Source: Bacilli bacterium (GTDB taxonomy: Bacteria; Bacillota_I; Bacilli_A; RF39; UBA660). From it: a stretch of DNA of 40,548 nucleotides. The notes below the pieces were generated by a model. The model saw only the letters and a list, made by a program, of their open reading frames with translations, did no database searches and was not told the DNA's origin. A program made the translations under genes and the position numbers. Every line of letters begins with the position of its first letter. The stretch's first letter is position 1. Where the stretch lies: the NCBI GenBank assembly GCA_022798795.1, contig JAAWNF010000005.1, forward strand, positions 1-40,548, written 5' to 3'. Of the stretch, positions 25,745-32,424 are shown piece by piece.

Positions 25745-25761
25745 CAAAGCTTTTCACTTTG
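25745..25761 (+). repeat. Left inverted repeat of segment 1
   Basis: CAAAG-CTTTTCA-CTTTG; flanking arm bases extend the internal symmetry to 10 bp with one mismatch. It is the exact reverse complement of 25899-25915. Confidence 0.85.
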
Positions 25762-25798
25762 AGATTAAAAGACTTGTTGCATTCACAACTTAGACGTT

Positions 25799-25827
25799 AT
25801 TTTATTATAAAAAATAATATTTGTCAA
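25799..25827 (-). promoter_or_regulatory. Leftward promoter inside invertible segment 1
   Basis: On the minus strand, TTGACA (25822-25827), 17-bp spacer and TAAAAT (25799-25804). It points toward the recombinase terminator, away from the 25939 gene. After inversion it would face that gene with the start of transcription about 30 bp before the right repeat. Confidence 0.7.
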
Positions 25828-25898
25828 ATTTAACCATTTTTAAATAGTAGTCATTATTTTTAAAACATTTATATTTTCTTTTTTTATCAGAATTTTCA

Positions 25899-25915
25899 CA
25901 AAGTGAAAAGCTTTG
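25899..25915 (-). repeat. Right inverted repeat of segment 1
   Basis: CAAAG-TGAAAAG-CTTTG on the plus strand, with perfect 10-bp arms. It ends 23 bp before the start codon of the 25939 gene. Confidence 0.85.
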
Positions 25916-25938
25916 TGAAATTTAAGGGGGAATTATAA

Positions 25939-27072
25939 ATGGAAAAGACAACAAAAAAATATGTGGAGTATTTATATCCTGGTTTTATTGTATCAGAAAG
26001 TAGTAGTATGGAAATTGAACACAGTGACCCAATGAAAGTGGAAGTGAAAGAACATGTAATTGGGTTTCGATTCTATGAAAAAGATTTTATATATTCTGAT
26101 GGACAACAATTTGAGGGACAGATAAAGAATATGACAAATTGGTTTTATATTGGAAAAAGGCTTACTTTAGCCGAAGTGAAAAGTCGTTTTAATGGAATGC
26201 CAAAATATAAAACTTTAATTGATAATATGGAATGTAATGAAATATCATCTGTATGTATGACTGAATATGGTAATTTTATGCCAATGGAAAAAGAGGATAT
26301 TACATTAAATGAATATGTGACTGAACATGGTAAAGAAGCCAATGCTTTAAAAATGTTTCAAGCATTGAAAAAACATTTAGGAAAAAGTGTTTCTTATCGG
26401 GGATGGTGGTATGGAGTAGCTCAAAATGAAACAGGAATATTAAAAGATGTTAATTTTTTTACAAATGTAGAAATTGGTTGTCATGGAATACCATTTGTTG
26501 GATATGGTTCTGCTATTTCATCTATTATCTTGGATGAAACAGGAGAAGAATTATACTCTAATCCACATATTGAATATGGATATGATAGAAGAAGCCCAGA
26601 AAAAATTGAAGAATCAAGAAGAATGTTTTTTGGAGATACAATTGTGGATAAACAGAGAAGTCGTAGAATGAAAGCAGAAGCTATTAGAAAGCAAAAACAA
26701 GAACAAGCTGATTTAGAGGCTAAGAAAAAGAAATATATATTTATGAGAGAGGGGCTAGCTTTTGTTAAAAGTGAAGAGGCAGAAAATTGGATGCAATATG
26801 TAGATAATAACACAAATGATGCCTATTCTTGTTGTATTGTAGAAGCCACTTTATTATGCTTGAAACAATTACAAGAAGGGGCTACTTGTGAAGTGGTAGA
26901 AAAAGTGTATGTCGAAATGGGATTAAGTGGATATATGGCTGGAGCAGTTTCTAGCATGATTGCTCGCTTTAGTACAAGAGGAAGTGAATTTAAACAATAC
27001 TGGAATAAAAAATTTGGTATTTCAGGAGAAGAAAAAGGTACTGTAAATCCAGCTATATTAGTTTTATCATAA
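25939..27072 (+). CDS. Unrecognised 377-residue protein under switch 1
   Basis: I do not recognise a family. No signal peptide or membrane helix is seen. The N-terminal half (YVEYLYPGFIVSES, GFRFYEKDFIYSDGQQFEG, NWFYIGKRLTLAEVKSRF) looks beta-rich; a basic coiled-coil-like stretch (RSRRMKAEAIRKQKQEQADLE, about 233-262) follows, then a helical C-terminus with two adjacent cysteines (YSCCIVEATLLCLKQL). AAGGGGG precedes the start. The only credible promoter nearby is the inverted one in segment 1, so the gene should be silent in the assembled orientation. A cytoplasmic effector or regulator is possible but unsupported. Confidence 0.7.
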   Translation: MEKTTKKYVEYLYPGFIVSESSSMEIEHSDPMKVEVKEHVIGFRFYEKDFIYSDGQQFEGQIKNMTNWFYIGKRLTLAEVKSRFNGMPKYKTLIDNMECNEISSVCMTEYGNFMPMEKEDITLNEYVTEHGKEANALKMFQALKKHLGKSVSYRGWWYGVAQNETGILKDVNFFTNVEIGCHGIPFVGYGSAISSIILDETGEELYSNPHIEYGYDRRSPEKIEESRRMFFGDTIVDKQRSRRMKAEAIRKQKQEQADLEAKKKKYIFMREGLAFVKSEEAENWMQYVDNNTNDAYSCCIVEATLLCLKQLQEGATCEVVEKVYVEMGLSGYMAGAVSSMIARFSTRGSEFKQYWNKKFGISGEEKGTVNPAILVLS

Positions 27073-27078
27073 AAAATA

Positions 27079-27116
27079 AAAAACTCACAAAGTGTTTTTC
27101 TTTGAGAGTTTTTTTT
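27079..27116 (+). terminator. Terminator of the 25939 gene built on a recombinase-like core site
   Basis: AAACTC-A-CAAAG (to 27092), 7-nt loop TGTTTTT, CTTTG-A-GAG (27100-27108), then T residues. The CAAAG-N7-CTTTG core is the same as in the invertible segments but with a different spacer. Confidence 0.7.
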
Positions 27117-27121
27117 CTTAT

Positions 27122-27138
27122 AGTAAAAGACTTTATGA
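27122..27138 (-). repeat. Left inverted repeat of segment 2
   Basis: Exact reverse complement of 27259-27275. Spacer TAAAAGA on the plus strand. Confidence 0.85.
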
Positions 27139-27157
27139 TTTTCCTTGAGTGCTTCTT

Positions 27158-27185
27158 ATATTATCACTTTTTTTATTTTTGTCAA
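27158..27185 (-). promoter_or_regulatory. Leftward promoter inside invertible segment 2
   Basis: On the minus strand, TTGACA (27180-27185), 16-bp spacer and TAATAT (27158-27163). It faces the terminator of the 25939 gene, away from the 27303-28145 pair. Inversion would turn it toward them. Confidence 0.7.
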
Positions 27186-27258
27186 ATTTTGTTATAAATG
27201 AATTTTTAAAAGTCAAAAATGGGAATAATTATTTATATGCTAATCCTTAAAAAAGATT

Positions 27259-27275
27259 TCATAAAGTCTTTTACT
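27259..27275 (+). repeat. Right inverted repeat of segment 2
   Basis: TCATAAAG-TCTTTTA then CT; flanked by TTGAGAA, giving arms ATAAAG / CTTTGAG. It ends 27 bp before the start of the 27303 gene. Confidence 0.85.
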
Positions 27276-27302
27276 TTGAGAATTGTTTAAGGGGGTTGGA
27301 TT

Positions 27303-28139
27303 ATGAGTCAGGAAAGAAATTTTAAAGAAAATGAACGAAAGAGGTTAGAACAAAAAAAATTTTTAATTCAGATGAAAAAAGAAATGAATGATTTAGAAAA
27401 CAAAATAAAATTTTCAAGATTTTTAAATTTAAAAATTGCCACTGTAAGAAATTTAAAAATATCATTACGTGCTATGCAGTTAGTTGCACCTTATGTATTG
27501 ACAGCTGGGTTAATAGCAGGTGGATTTAAGTTGGTTGGAGGTTGTCCATTCTATCGTGATGTGCGACAACAAAATTTGAATATAATGAAAGAATTTGATA
27601 ATTTAGGAAATATCAGATATGAAGAACAATATAGTGAATATTCTGGTGCTTCAAATATATTATATTTTTATGGAAAATGGGAAAAATCAAATGATGGTTT
27701 TTACACTAGAACTGTGGAAAAGTATAAGCTAAAAGAATTGACAGAAGAAGAAATCATAGAATTATTTGGGAAAGAGAAAATGACTTTACAAGATATATTG
27801 GGTTCTCCTCTTTCTTCATTTCGAGAATCTAATAATAATGTTGCTGATGAAGATATAGAAAAAGATAATTATTTTCAAGCAATTATTTACCAAGAAAATA
27901 AAGAAGATTATATTTTAGTGAGGGAATCTGTTTCTGATAATATTTTAATCACCATATTATATATTTGTATTACTGCTCTAGCAGAACTTTTGCCATTATA
28001 TTTTAGAACTGAACTTTCAAGTTTTGATTTTGGAAATTGCGTATCAAGTATTAAAGAAAGATATCAACCAGTTGATATTCCAACTTTAACCAAAAAATTA
28101 AGAATCAAAAGGGAAAATTATGATAGGTTAACGAGGTAA
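27303..28139 (+). CDS. Unrecognised two-helix membrane protein under switch 2
   Basis: A 278-residue protein. A charged coiled-coil-like N-terminus (1-45) leads to one membrane helix (about 58-80, LVAPYVLTAGLIAGGFKLVGG), a domain of about 130 residues beginning CPFYRDVRQ, and a second helix (about 212-234, LITILYICITALAELLPLYF), with a short basic cytoplasmic tail. With two helices the middle domain would be outside the cell. No family recognised. AAGGGGGTTGG precedes the start. Five bases separate it from the amidoligase gene, so the two are almost certainly cotranscribed, and the only promoter candidate is the inverted one in segment 2. Confidence 0.7.
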   Translation: MSQERNFKENERKRLEQKKFLIQMKKEMNDLENKIKFSRFLNLKIATVRNLKISLRAMQLVAPYVLTAGLIAGGFKLVGGCPFYRDVRQQNLNIMKEFDNLGNIRYEEQYSEYSGASNILYFYGKWEKSNDGFYTRTVEKYKLKELTEEEIIELFGKEKMTLQDILGSPLSSFRESNNNVADEDIEKDNYFQAIIYQENKEDYILVRESVSDNILITILYICITALAELLPLYFRTELSSFDFGNCVSSIKERYQPVDIPTLTKKLRIKRENYDRLTR

Positions 28140-28144
28140 TTGGT

Positions 28145-29179
28145 ATGCTAGGAAATATTAGAAAAACAAATGAAATCGTAGATGCACCTATTTTTAAATT
28201 TATAAAACCTGGAGGAAATGATTCTTTATCTGATATGAGTGGAATCGATTTACAAGATTTATTATATTATGTAGAAAATTATTATTTAGAATTGCGAAAT
28301 CGTTTAGGATTTGATGATAAAGTTACTTTTGGATTAGAACTAGAATTTGAAAAAGCGTTTAAAAAACGAATTGAACAGAAATTGGAAGAATATCAGTTAG
28401 ATGATTCTTGGCGATTAAGGGGAGATGGCTCTTTATGTAGAGGTGCAGAAATTAATTCTCCTATATTAACAGATGCATCTGATTCTTGGTGTCAATTAAA
28501 AACGGTTTGTCAAATTGTTCAGCAACATGCATCAATTGATAAAAGTTCAGGTGGACATATTCACATAGGGACTCAAGTGTTAGGAAATAAAACAGAATCC
28601 TGGAAGAACTTTATCAAGCTATGGTCTGTATATGAAAATATTATTTATCGGTTTGTATATGGAGATTATTTAAATGCAAGGTCTAGTATGTTAAAGTATG
28701 CAAGACCATTAGCAAAGCAATTTTGGAGCGACTATCAAGAGATGTTGGAATGTGATTCATTAACTTTAAGGGGGATTGTTAGTAAAATTTCTCATGAAAG
28801 ATATCAAGCTGTAAATTTTAATAACGTGAGTGATTTTGATAGATTTCAATCTGAAAATACGATTGAATTTAGATGTCCTAATGGAACTTTAGAACCTGTT
28901 ATTTGGCAAAATAATGTTAATTTATTTGTTCATTTATTGCAGTATTCTAAAAGTGCTAGATATGATGATGACATGGTTCAAAGAAGAAGAATAATAAATA
29001 AAAATGATTATTCAAGTTTGACTTTTTATGGTGAAATATATTTACAGCAGGCTTTAGAATTGTGTGATATGATTTTTACAAATAATTTTGATAAGGTATA
29101 TTTTTTAAGACAGTATCTAAAATCTTTTGAAATTGGAAATAAAGAATTGGCAAAACCTAAATTGTTTGTGAAAAAATAA
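28145..29179 (+). CDS. Amidoligase-family enzyme (COOH-NH2 ligase) under switch 2
   Basis: A 344-residue protein of the putative amidoligase family (PF12224-like, glutamine-synthetase/GCS fold). Motifs in order: FGLELEFE (62-69), WRLRGDGSLCRGAEINSP (about 89-106), SGGHIHIG (135-142), and EFRCPNGTLEP (241-251). Family members are predicted to form amide bonds with ATP, attaching amino acids or peptides to proteins, glycans or other metabolites. Paired with a membrane protein and placed behind an apparent phase switch, it may modify the cell surface; that is inference. AACGAGGTAATT precedes the start. A terminator follows. Confidence 0.8.
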   Translation: MLGNIRKTNEIVDAPIFKFIKPGGNDSLSDMSGIDLQDLLYYVENYYLELRNRLGFDDKVTFGLELEFEKAFKKRIEQKLEEYQLDDSWRLRGDGSLCRGAEINSPILTDASDSWCQLKTVCQIVQQHASIDKSSGGHIHIGTQVLGNKTESWKNFIKLWSVYENIIYRFVYGDYLNARSSMLKYARPLAKQFWSDYQEMLECDSLTLRGIVSKISHERYQAVNFNNVSDFDRFQSENTIEFRCPNGTLEPVIWQNNVNLFVHLLQYSKSARYDDDMVQRRRIINKNDYSSLTFYGEIYLQQALELCDMIFTNNFDKVYFLRQYLKSFEIGNKELAKPKLFVKK

Positions 29180-29184
29180 AATTG

Positions 29185-29218
29185 AAAATCATGAAGAATA
29201 TTTCTTGATGATTTTTTT
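29185..29218 (+). terminator. Terminator of the 27303-29179 pair
   Basis: AAAATCATGAAGAA (29185-29198) pairs with TTCTTGATGATTTT (29201-29214) with one mismatch, then T residues. Confidence 0.7.
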
Positions 29219-29225
29219 GATAATA

Positions 29226-29258
29226 TAAAAATAGTATATTCCATTTGAACATACTATT
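29226..29258 (-). terminator. Terminator of the 29275 minus-strand gene
   Basis: AATAGTAT (29230-29237) and ATACTATT (29251-29258) form the stem; on the minus strand the hairpin is followed by T residues. Confidence 0.6.
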
Positions 29259-29274
29259 GATATTTTAACTAAAT

Positions 29275-29592
29275 TTACATCATTTGATAATTTGATGCAT
29301 TATATTTTGTATTGTAAGAAGTTGAACTATTATTCACCATATTTTCTAATCTTGTGATTCGACGTTCTAAATTGTTAATTTGACTGTTTAAATTATTGAT
29401 TTGCCCTTCTACATTACTGTAATCGTTACTACCTGTGCTAGTTGTATAATTGTAATTTGGCATTGTAGGCATTGGCATAACATTAGGAATACCTGGCATA
29501 ATTCCTGGCATAGCAGGCCCTCCCATCATTGGGTAAGTTGGATAAACTGGATTTAAAGCAACATTTGCTCCACAATTTCTATCTTTTTTCAT
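29275..29592 (-). CDS. Small Pro/Met-rich protein with a coiled coil, possibly a spore coat protein
   Basis: A 105-residue protein. After MKKDRNCG comes a Pro/Met/Gly-rich part (residues about 10-45, repeated PGI, MPG and MPN units), then a heptad coiled coil (EGQINNLNSQINNLERRITRLENMV), then an Asn/Tyr/Ser-rich tail. Low complexity of this type is common in spore coat proteins and the organism sporulates, but no family is certain. The start at 29592 follows AAAGGAGTGTTTAAA; a GTG three codons earlier is less likely. Confidence 0.65.
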   Translation of the reverse strand: MKKDRNCGANVALNPVYPTYPMMGGPAMPGIMPGIPNVMPMPTMPNYNYTTSTGSNDYSNVEGQINNLNSQINNLERRITRLENMVNNSSTSYNTKYNASNYQMM

Positions 29593-29651
29593 TTTAAACA
29601 CTCCTTTATTTGTTCTAATTCATTATATGAGTTTATTTTCATTTCGTGACA

Positions 29652-29660
29652 TGATATAAT
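29652..29660 (+). promoter_or_regulatory. Extended -10 promoter of trmB
   Basis: TGATATAAT, 15 bp before the trmB start codon; no clear -35. Confidence 0.45.
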
Positions 29661-29675
29661 AATAATGGTGATTAC

Positions 29676-30311
29676 ATGAGATTAAAGCACATAAAAGGAG
29701 CACATGAAAGAATAGAAGCTTCTAATTATATTATACATAGTCCTGAGGAAAAGAGGGGACATTATCAATGTTTGTTTGATAATCATAATCCTATTTATGT
29801 TGAAATTGGTACAGGGAAAGGGACGTTTATTATAGAACAAGCGAAAAGACATCCAAATATTAATTTTATTGGGATTGAAAAATTTGATAGTGTTATGGTA
29901 AAAGTAGTAGAGAAACTGGAACAGGAAAAGTTATCAAATTTATTGCTTATAAGAATGGATGCGACTGAAATAGAAAAAATATTTGACCATGAAATAGATT
30001 TATTATATTTAAATTTTTCGGATCCGTGGCCTAAAAAAAGACATGCTCATAGAAGATTAACAAGTCCGATTTTTTTGAAACGTTATGAAACCATTTTTAA
30101 ACAATCTATAGAAATTGAAATGAAAACAGATAATCGTCAGCTATTTGAATATTCTATAATTTCATTTAATGAGTTTGGATTTCATATGACTGATATTTCT
30201 CTTGACTTACATCAAGATAATATAGTAGATAATATTGAAACAGAATATGAGCAGAAATTTGCTTCAAAAGGTTTTCCAATTTATAAAATTCATGTTACAA
30301 AAGAGATTTAA
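29676..30311 (+). CDS. trmB: tRNA (guanine-N7-)-methyltransferase
   Basis: A 211-residue enzyme that makes m7G46 in the tRNA variable loop from S-adenosylmethionine. Motifs: the SAM loop VEIGTGKGTFI, IGIEKF, and the family signature LNFSDPWPKKRHAHRRL. Full length. Start follows ATGGTGATTAC. Confidence 0.93.
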   Translation: MRLKHIKGAHERIEASNYIIHSPEEKRGHYQCLFDNHNPIYVEIGTGKGTFIIEQAKRHPNINFIGIEKFDSVMVKVVEKLEQEKLSNLLLIRMDATEIEKIFDHEIDLLYLNFSDPWPKKRHAHRRLTSPIFLKRYETIFKQSIEIEMKTDNRQLFEYSIISFNEFGFHMTDISLDLHQDNIVDNIETEYEQKFASKGFPIYKIHVTKEI

Positions 30312-30340
30312 CACATTTTTACATATCTCTTTCCTTTTTT
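30300..30340 (+). terminator. Terminator of trmB
   Basis: AAAGAGAT (30300-30307) pairs with ATCTCTTT (30325-30332) around a 17-nt loop, then CCTTTTTTC. Confidence 0.55.
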
Positions 30341-30361
30341 CTTTTGTATTTCTTAATTTTT

Positions 30362-30370
30362 TGATATAAT
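30362..30370 (+). promoter_or_regulatory. Extended -10 promoter of the lipoprotein gene
   Basis: TGATATAAT, 20 bp before the start codon; a weak CTTTTG lies 18 bp upstream of the -10. Confidence 0.45.
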
Positions 30371-30390
30371 CATAGTAAGCAGGTGGAAAG

Positions 30391-31008
30391 ATGAAAAAAG
30401 TAATCTTATTATTAGCTTTATTAACTTGTCTATTTTTTGTGACAGGTTGTACAATGGTACGAATAGATACTGACAGTATTGATAATACTATAAATGTAAT
30501 CTTATCCAAAGAAAATAGTCTTTATAATCGAGTTGGAAAAGGATATAAATATTATATCCCAAGAGGTGTTATTTACATTGACACTGATGAATTCAATGAT
30601 AAATTATATTCAAATGGAAATTATTACTATTTATATATTGATGCTATCAGCTATTATTATCAAAAAAAAGCAACGTATCAGACAAATGAGCAAGCATATT
30701 ATTCGAAAGTGATTCACACCAAGGATAAAGATGGTTATGTAGAAATTATAGAGCAAGACAAAAAGTATTTGGTTCGTTTTGCTTATAATTATGCTAGAAT
30801 AGAGACACTTGTTGATAAAAAGGATATTAATGATGTTATTTTAAATGCTTCATATATTTTATCAACAGTAAAATTTAATCATAATGTGATTAAGTTAATG
30901 TTGAATGATGAGTATTTTACCAATAAAGAAGAAACTTATGATTTGTTTAATTCAACAGGAAATGATTTTAATGATAGCAAAGTAGTTGAAGCAGAAAGTA
31001 ATAATTAA
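30391..31008 (+). CDS. Unrecognised lipoprotein
   Basis: A 205-residue exported protein with a clear type II signal peptide (MKKVILLLALLTCLFFVTGC, lipid-attached Cys20). The mature part is Tyr/Asn/Asp-rich with no motif I recognise. GCAGGTGG precedes the start. It is followed 15 bp later by the acidic protein and the ytxG/ytxH-like pair, which suggests an envelope-related operon of four genes. Confidence 0.7.
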   Translation: MKKVILLLALLTCLFFVTGCTMVRIDTDSIDNTINVILSKENSLYNRVGKGYKYYIPRGVIYIDTDEFNDKLYSNGNYYYLYIDAISYYYQKKATYQTNEQAYYSKVIHTKDKDGYVEIIEQDKKYLVRFAYNYARIETLVDKKDINDVILNASYILSTVKFNHNVIKLMLNDEYFTNKEETYDLFNSTGNDFNDSKVVEAESNN

Positions 31009-31023
31009 ATAGAGGTGAATATA

Positions 31024-31977
31024 ATGAAATTTCTAGAAAAAGTAAAAAATATGTTTACAGAAGAAGTAGAAGAAGAAATAACGCCTGTTAAAACAGAAGT
31101 TCGAAAAGTAGAAATTCCAGTTCCTGTAAAACCGATTGAAAAAGAGGAAGAAATTCCTCGTAAGAATGAACCAGCTAGTGAAGTTGAAGTTGTTAAAAAA
31201 GAAGAGAAGCCAAAAGCTCCAGTATTCTTTGATGATAAAGATTTCGATAAATTACCAACTGCTTCTAATGTAGAAAAAAAGGAAGAAAAACAAGTAGTGA
31301 CAAAAGTTTCACAGCCAAAGCCTTCTACAAAATTAGAACGGAAAGAAGCTTATGGTGGAAAAAGTCCAGCTTATACAGCATCTACTTTTAAAGAAGAAAA
31401 AAAGACTTTTAAGCCAACTCCTATTATTTCTCCTGTATATGGAGTATTAGATAAAAATTATAGAAAAGATGATATTGCTCCAAAGAAAAGAGTCACTCAA
31501 AGTAGTGTTTCAAAAGAGCTTACTGTAGATGATATTCGGAATAAAGCGTTTGGAACTTTGGAAGACGAATTAGAGACAACGTTATTTGGAAGTATGCCTC
31601 CTATTACTGAATCTTTAAATACAGAAGAAGAGGATATGGGGCTAGATTTATTTGATGAATTAGAGGTAAAAGAATCACAAGAAGATTCAATGGAAGAAAT
31701 TGCGACATCTTCTAGGGCAGAAAGAAATAGAGAGTTAGAACTTTTAGATGAGGTAGATGGTTTAGAACAAATGGTAATTAACGAAAGACCAGAGTTTGAG
31801 CCTTCTATAGAAGAAGAACCAATTGTAGAAGATACAAATCAGAATATGATTGAAGATGAGATGGATAAGATTTGTAGTGAGCCAAGTGAAGAACTTGAAA
31901 ATGATACCAACTTAACAGAAAGTGACCTATTTAATTTAATTGATTCTATGTATGAAAAGAAGGAAGGTGAAGAATAG
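31024..31977 (+). CDS. Acidic low-complexity protein
   Basis: A 317-residue protein rich in Glu, Lys, Val and Pro, with no membrane helix. It begins MKFLEKVKNMFTEEVEEE, which looks like a short amphipathic helix that could touch the membrane, then continues as a mostly disordered chain (residues 15-150) and acidic segments to the end. I do not recognise a family. ATG 31024 is chosen because AGAGGTGA lies 5-12 nt upstream. Its stop codon overlaps the next GTG. Confidence 0.65.
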   Translation: MKFLEKVKNMFTEEVEEEITPVKTEVRKVEIPVPVKPIEKEEEIPRKNEPASEVEVVKKEEKPKAPVFFDDKDFDKLPTASNVEKKEEKQVVTKVSQPKPSTKLERKEAYGGKSPAYTASTFKEEKKTFKPTPIISPVYGVLDKNYRKDDIAPKKRVTQSSVSKELTVDDIRNKAFGTLEDELETTLFGSMPPITESLNTEEEDMGLDLFDELEVKESQEDSMEEIATSSRAERNRELELLDEVDGLEQMVINERPEFEPSIEEEPIVEDTNQNMIEDEMDKICSEPSEELENDTNLTESDLFNLIDSMYEKKEGEE

Positions 31978-32264
31978 TGGAAGCAATGGAACTATTACCA
32001 ATCATATTATATATTCTTTTGATTATATTAGTAGTGGTGGCCATCGTATTTTTGGTTCGTCTTATAAAAGTTGTTGGAAAAGTTGATAGAGTCGTAGATG
32101 ATGTTGATAGAAAAGTAAGAAAGTTAAATGGTTTATTTGAAATTGTTGACAGAACAGCTGATACATTAAATGTAGTAAGTGATAGGGTAATAAGTGGAAT
32201 TGTAGGAACAATAAATACTATATTTAGAAAAAGAAAAAAGAAAGGTGAGGATACTTATGAGTAA
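31977..32264 (+). CDS. DUF948-like (YtxG-type) membrane protein
   Basis: A 95-residue protein with one N-terminal membrane helix (about 6-28) and a helical cytoplasmic part with repeated VDRVVDDVDRKV and IVDRTADTLNVVSDRV, typical of DUF948/YtxG. The family sits beside YtxH in Firmicutes and its role is obscure (stress, cell envelope). The GTG start at 31977 overlaps the preceding TAG and follows GGAAGGTG. Its stop overlaps the ATG of the next, truncated gene. Confidence 0.72.
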   Translation: MEAMELLPIILYILLIILVVVAIVFLVRLIKVVGKVDRVVDDVDRKVRKLNGLFEIVDRTADTLNVVSDRVISGIVGTINTIFRKRKKKGEDTYE

Positions 32265-32310
32265 GAAAAAAAGTGGATTAGGAAAGTTTTTATTAGGAGC
32301 AGGAGTAGGA
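32257..32310 (+). pseudogene. ytxH-like gene cut at the assembly junction
   Basis: ATG 32257 with AAAGGTGAGG upstream begins MSKKKSGLGKFLLGAGVG, the expected N-terminus of a YtxH-family protein (Gly-rich membrane helix). After 18 codons the sequence changes at about 32311 to a T-box leader. The chimeric frame runs on to a stop at 32407-32409 but those residues are not protein-like. The loss of the remainder marks the contig breakpoint. Confidence 0.75.
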
Positions 32311-32311
32311 T
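32310..32311. other. Probable chimeric junction between two genomes
   Basis: Left of this point the DNA is very AT-rich and runs into a ytxH-like coding region. Right of it a T-box leader begins only at its stem III hairpin and everything that follows is GC-richer with different codon choice. Confidence 0.75.
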
Positions 32312-32424
32312 GTGACGTCAGTGCACGTTACGCAAAAGTTGAGCGCTTGAGAATCGTTGATTCCCAAGAACCAGGGTGGTATCGCGGAGAATTTCGTCCC
32401 TATGCATAAGCATAGGGACTTTTT
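32311..32424 (+). promoter_or_regulatory. 5'-truncated T-box riboswitch upstream of pheS
   Basis: Present are a stem-III-like hairpin GTGACGT-CAGTGC-ACGTTAC (32312-32331), the conserved T-box CCAGGGTGGTATCGCGG (32371-32387) that pairs with the tRNA acceptor end, and the terminator GTCCCTATGC-ATAA-GCATAGGGAC (32396-32419) followed by T residues. Stem I with the specifier codon (expected UUC for tRNA-Phe) and the promoter are missing, replaced by the AT-rich sequence. Uncharged tRNA-Phe would normally bind and prevent termination before pheS-pheT. Confidence 0.85.

Larger units (their letters stand above)
25745..25915. other. Invertible promoter segment 1 (171 bp)
   Basis: Bounded by a perfect 17-bp inverted repeat, CAAAGCTTTTCACTTTG at 25745-25761 and its reverse complement at 25899-25915. 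Each repeat is itself a core-like site: CAAAG arm, 7-nt spacer, CTTTG arm. At the right copy the arms extend to 10 perfect bp (TTTCACAAAG / CTTTGTGAAA). The spacers are identical when the two are read in opposite directions, as inversion by a tyrosine recombinase needs. It contains a leftward promoter and lies between the recombinase and the 25939 gene. Invertibility is inferred. Confidence 0.7.
27122..27275. other. Invertible promoter segment 2 (154 bp)
   Basis: Bounded by a perfect 17-bp inverted repeat, AGTAAAAGACTTTATGA at 27122-27138 and its reverse complement at 27259-27275. Within it, ATAAAG, the 7-nt spacer TCTTTTA and CT(T/A)T form the same kind of core site as in segment 1. It contains a leftward promoter with the same TTTGACAAA box. 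The spacer differs from that of segment 1 (CTTTTCA), so the two switches should not recombine with each other. It lies between the 25939 and 27303 genes. Invertibility is inferred. Confidence 0.7.

Noticed and set aside
24619-29601. Ordinary prophage or integrative element
   Set aside because: No structural, replication, transfer or excision genes, and no direct att repeats at the edges. The inverted repeats flank promoters, not the whole island.
32311-32409. Continuation of the ytxH-like frame to the stop at 32407
   Set aside because: Those codons are the T-box and its terminator read in frame by chance; the residues have no YtxH character.
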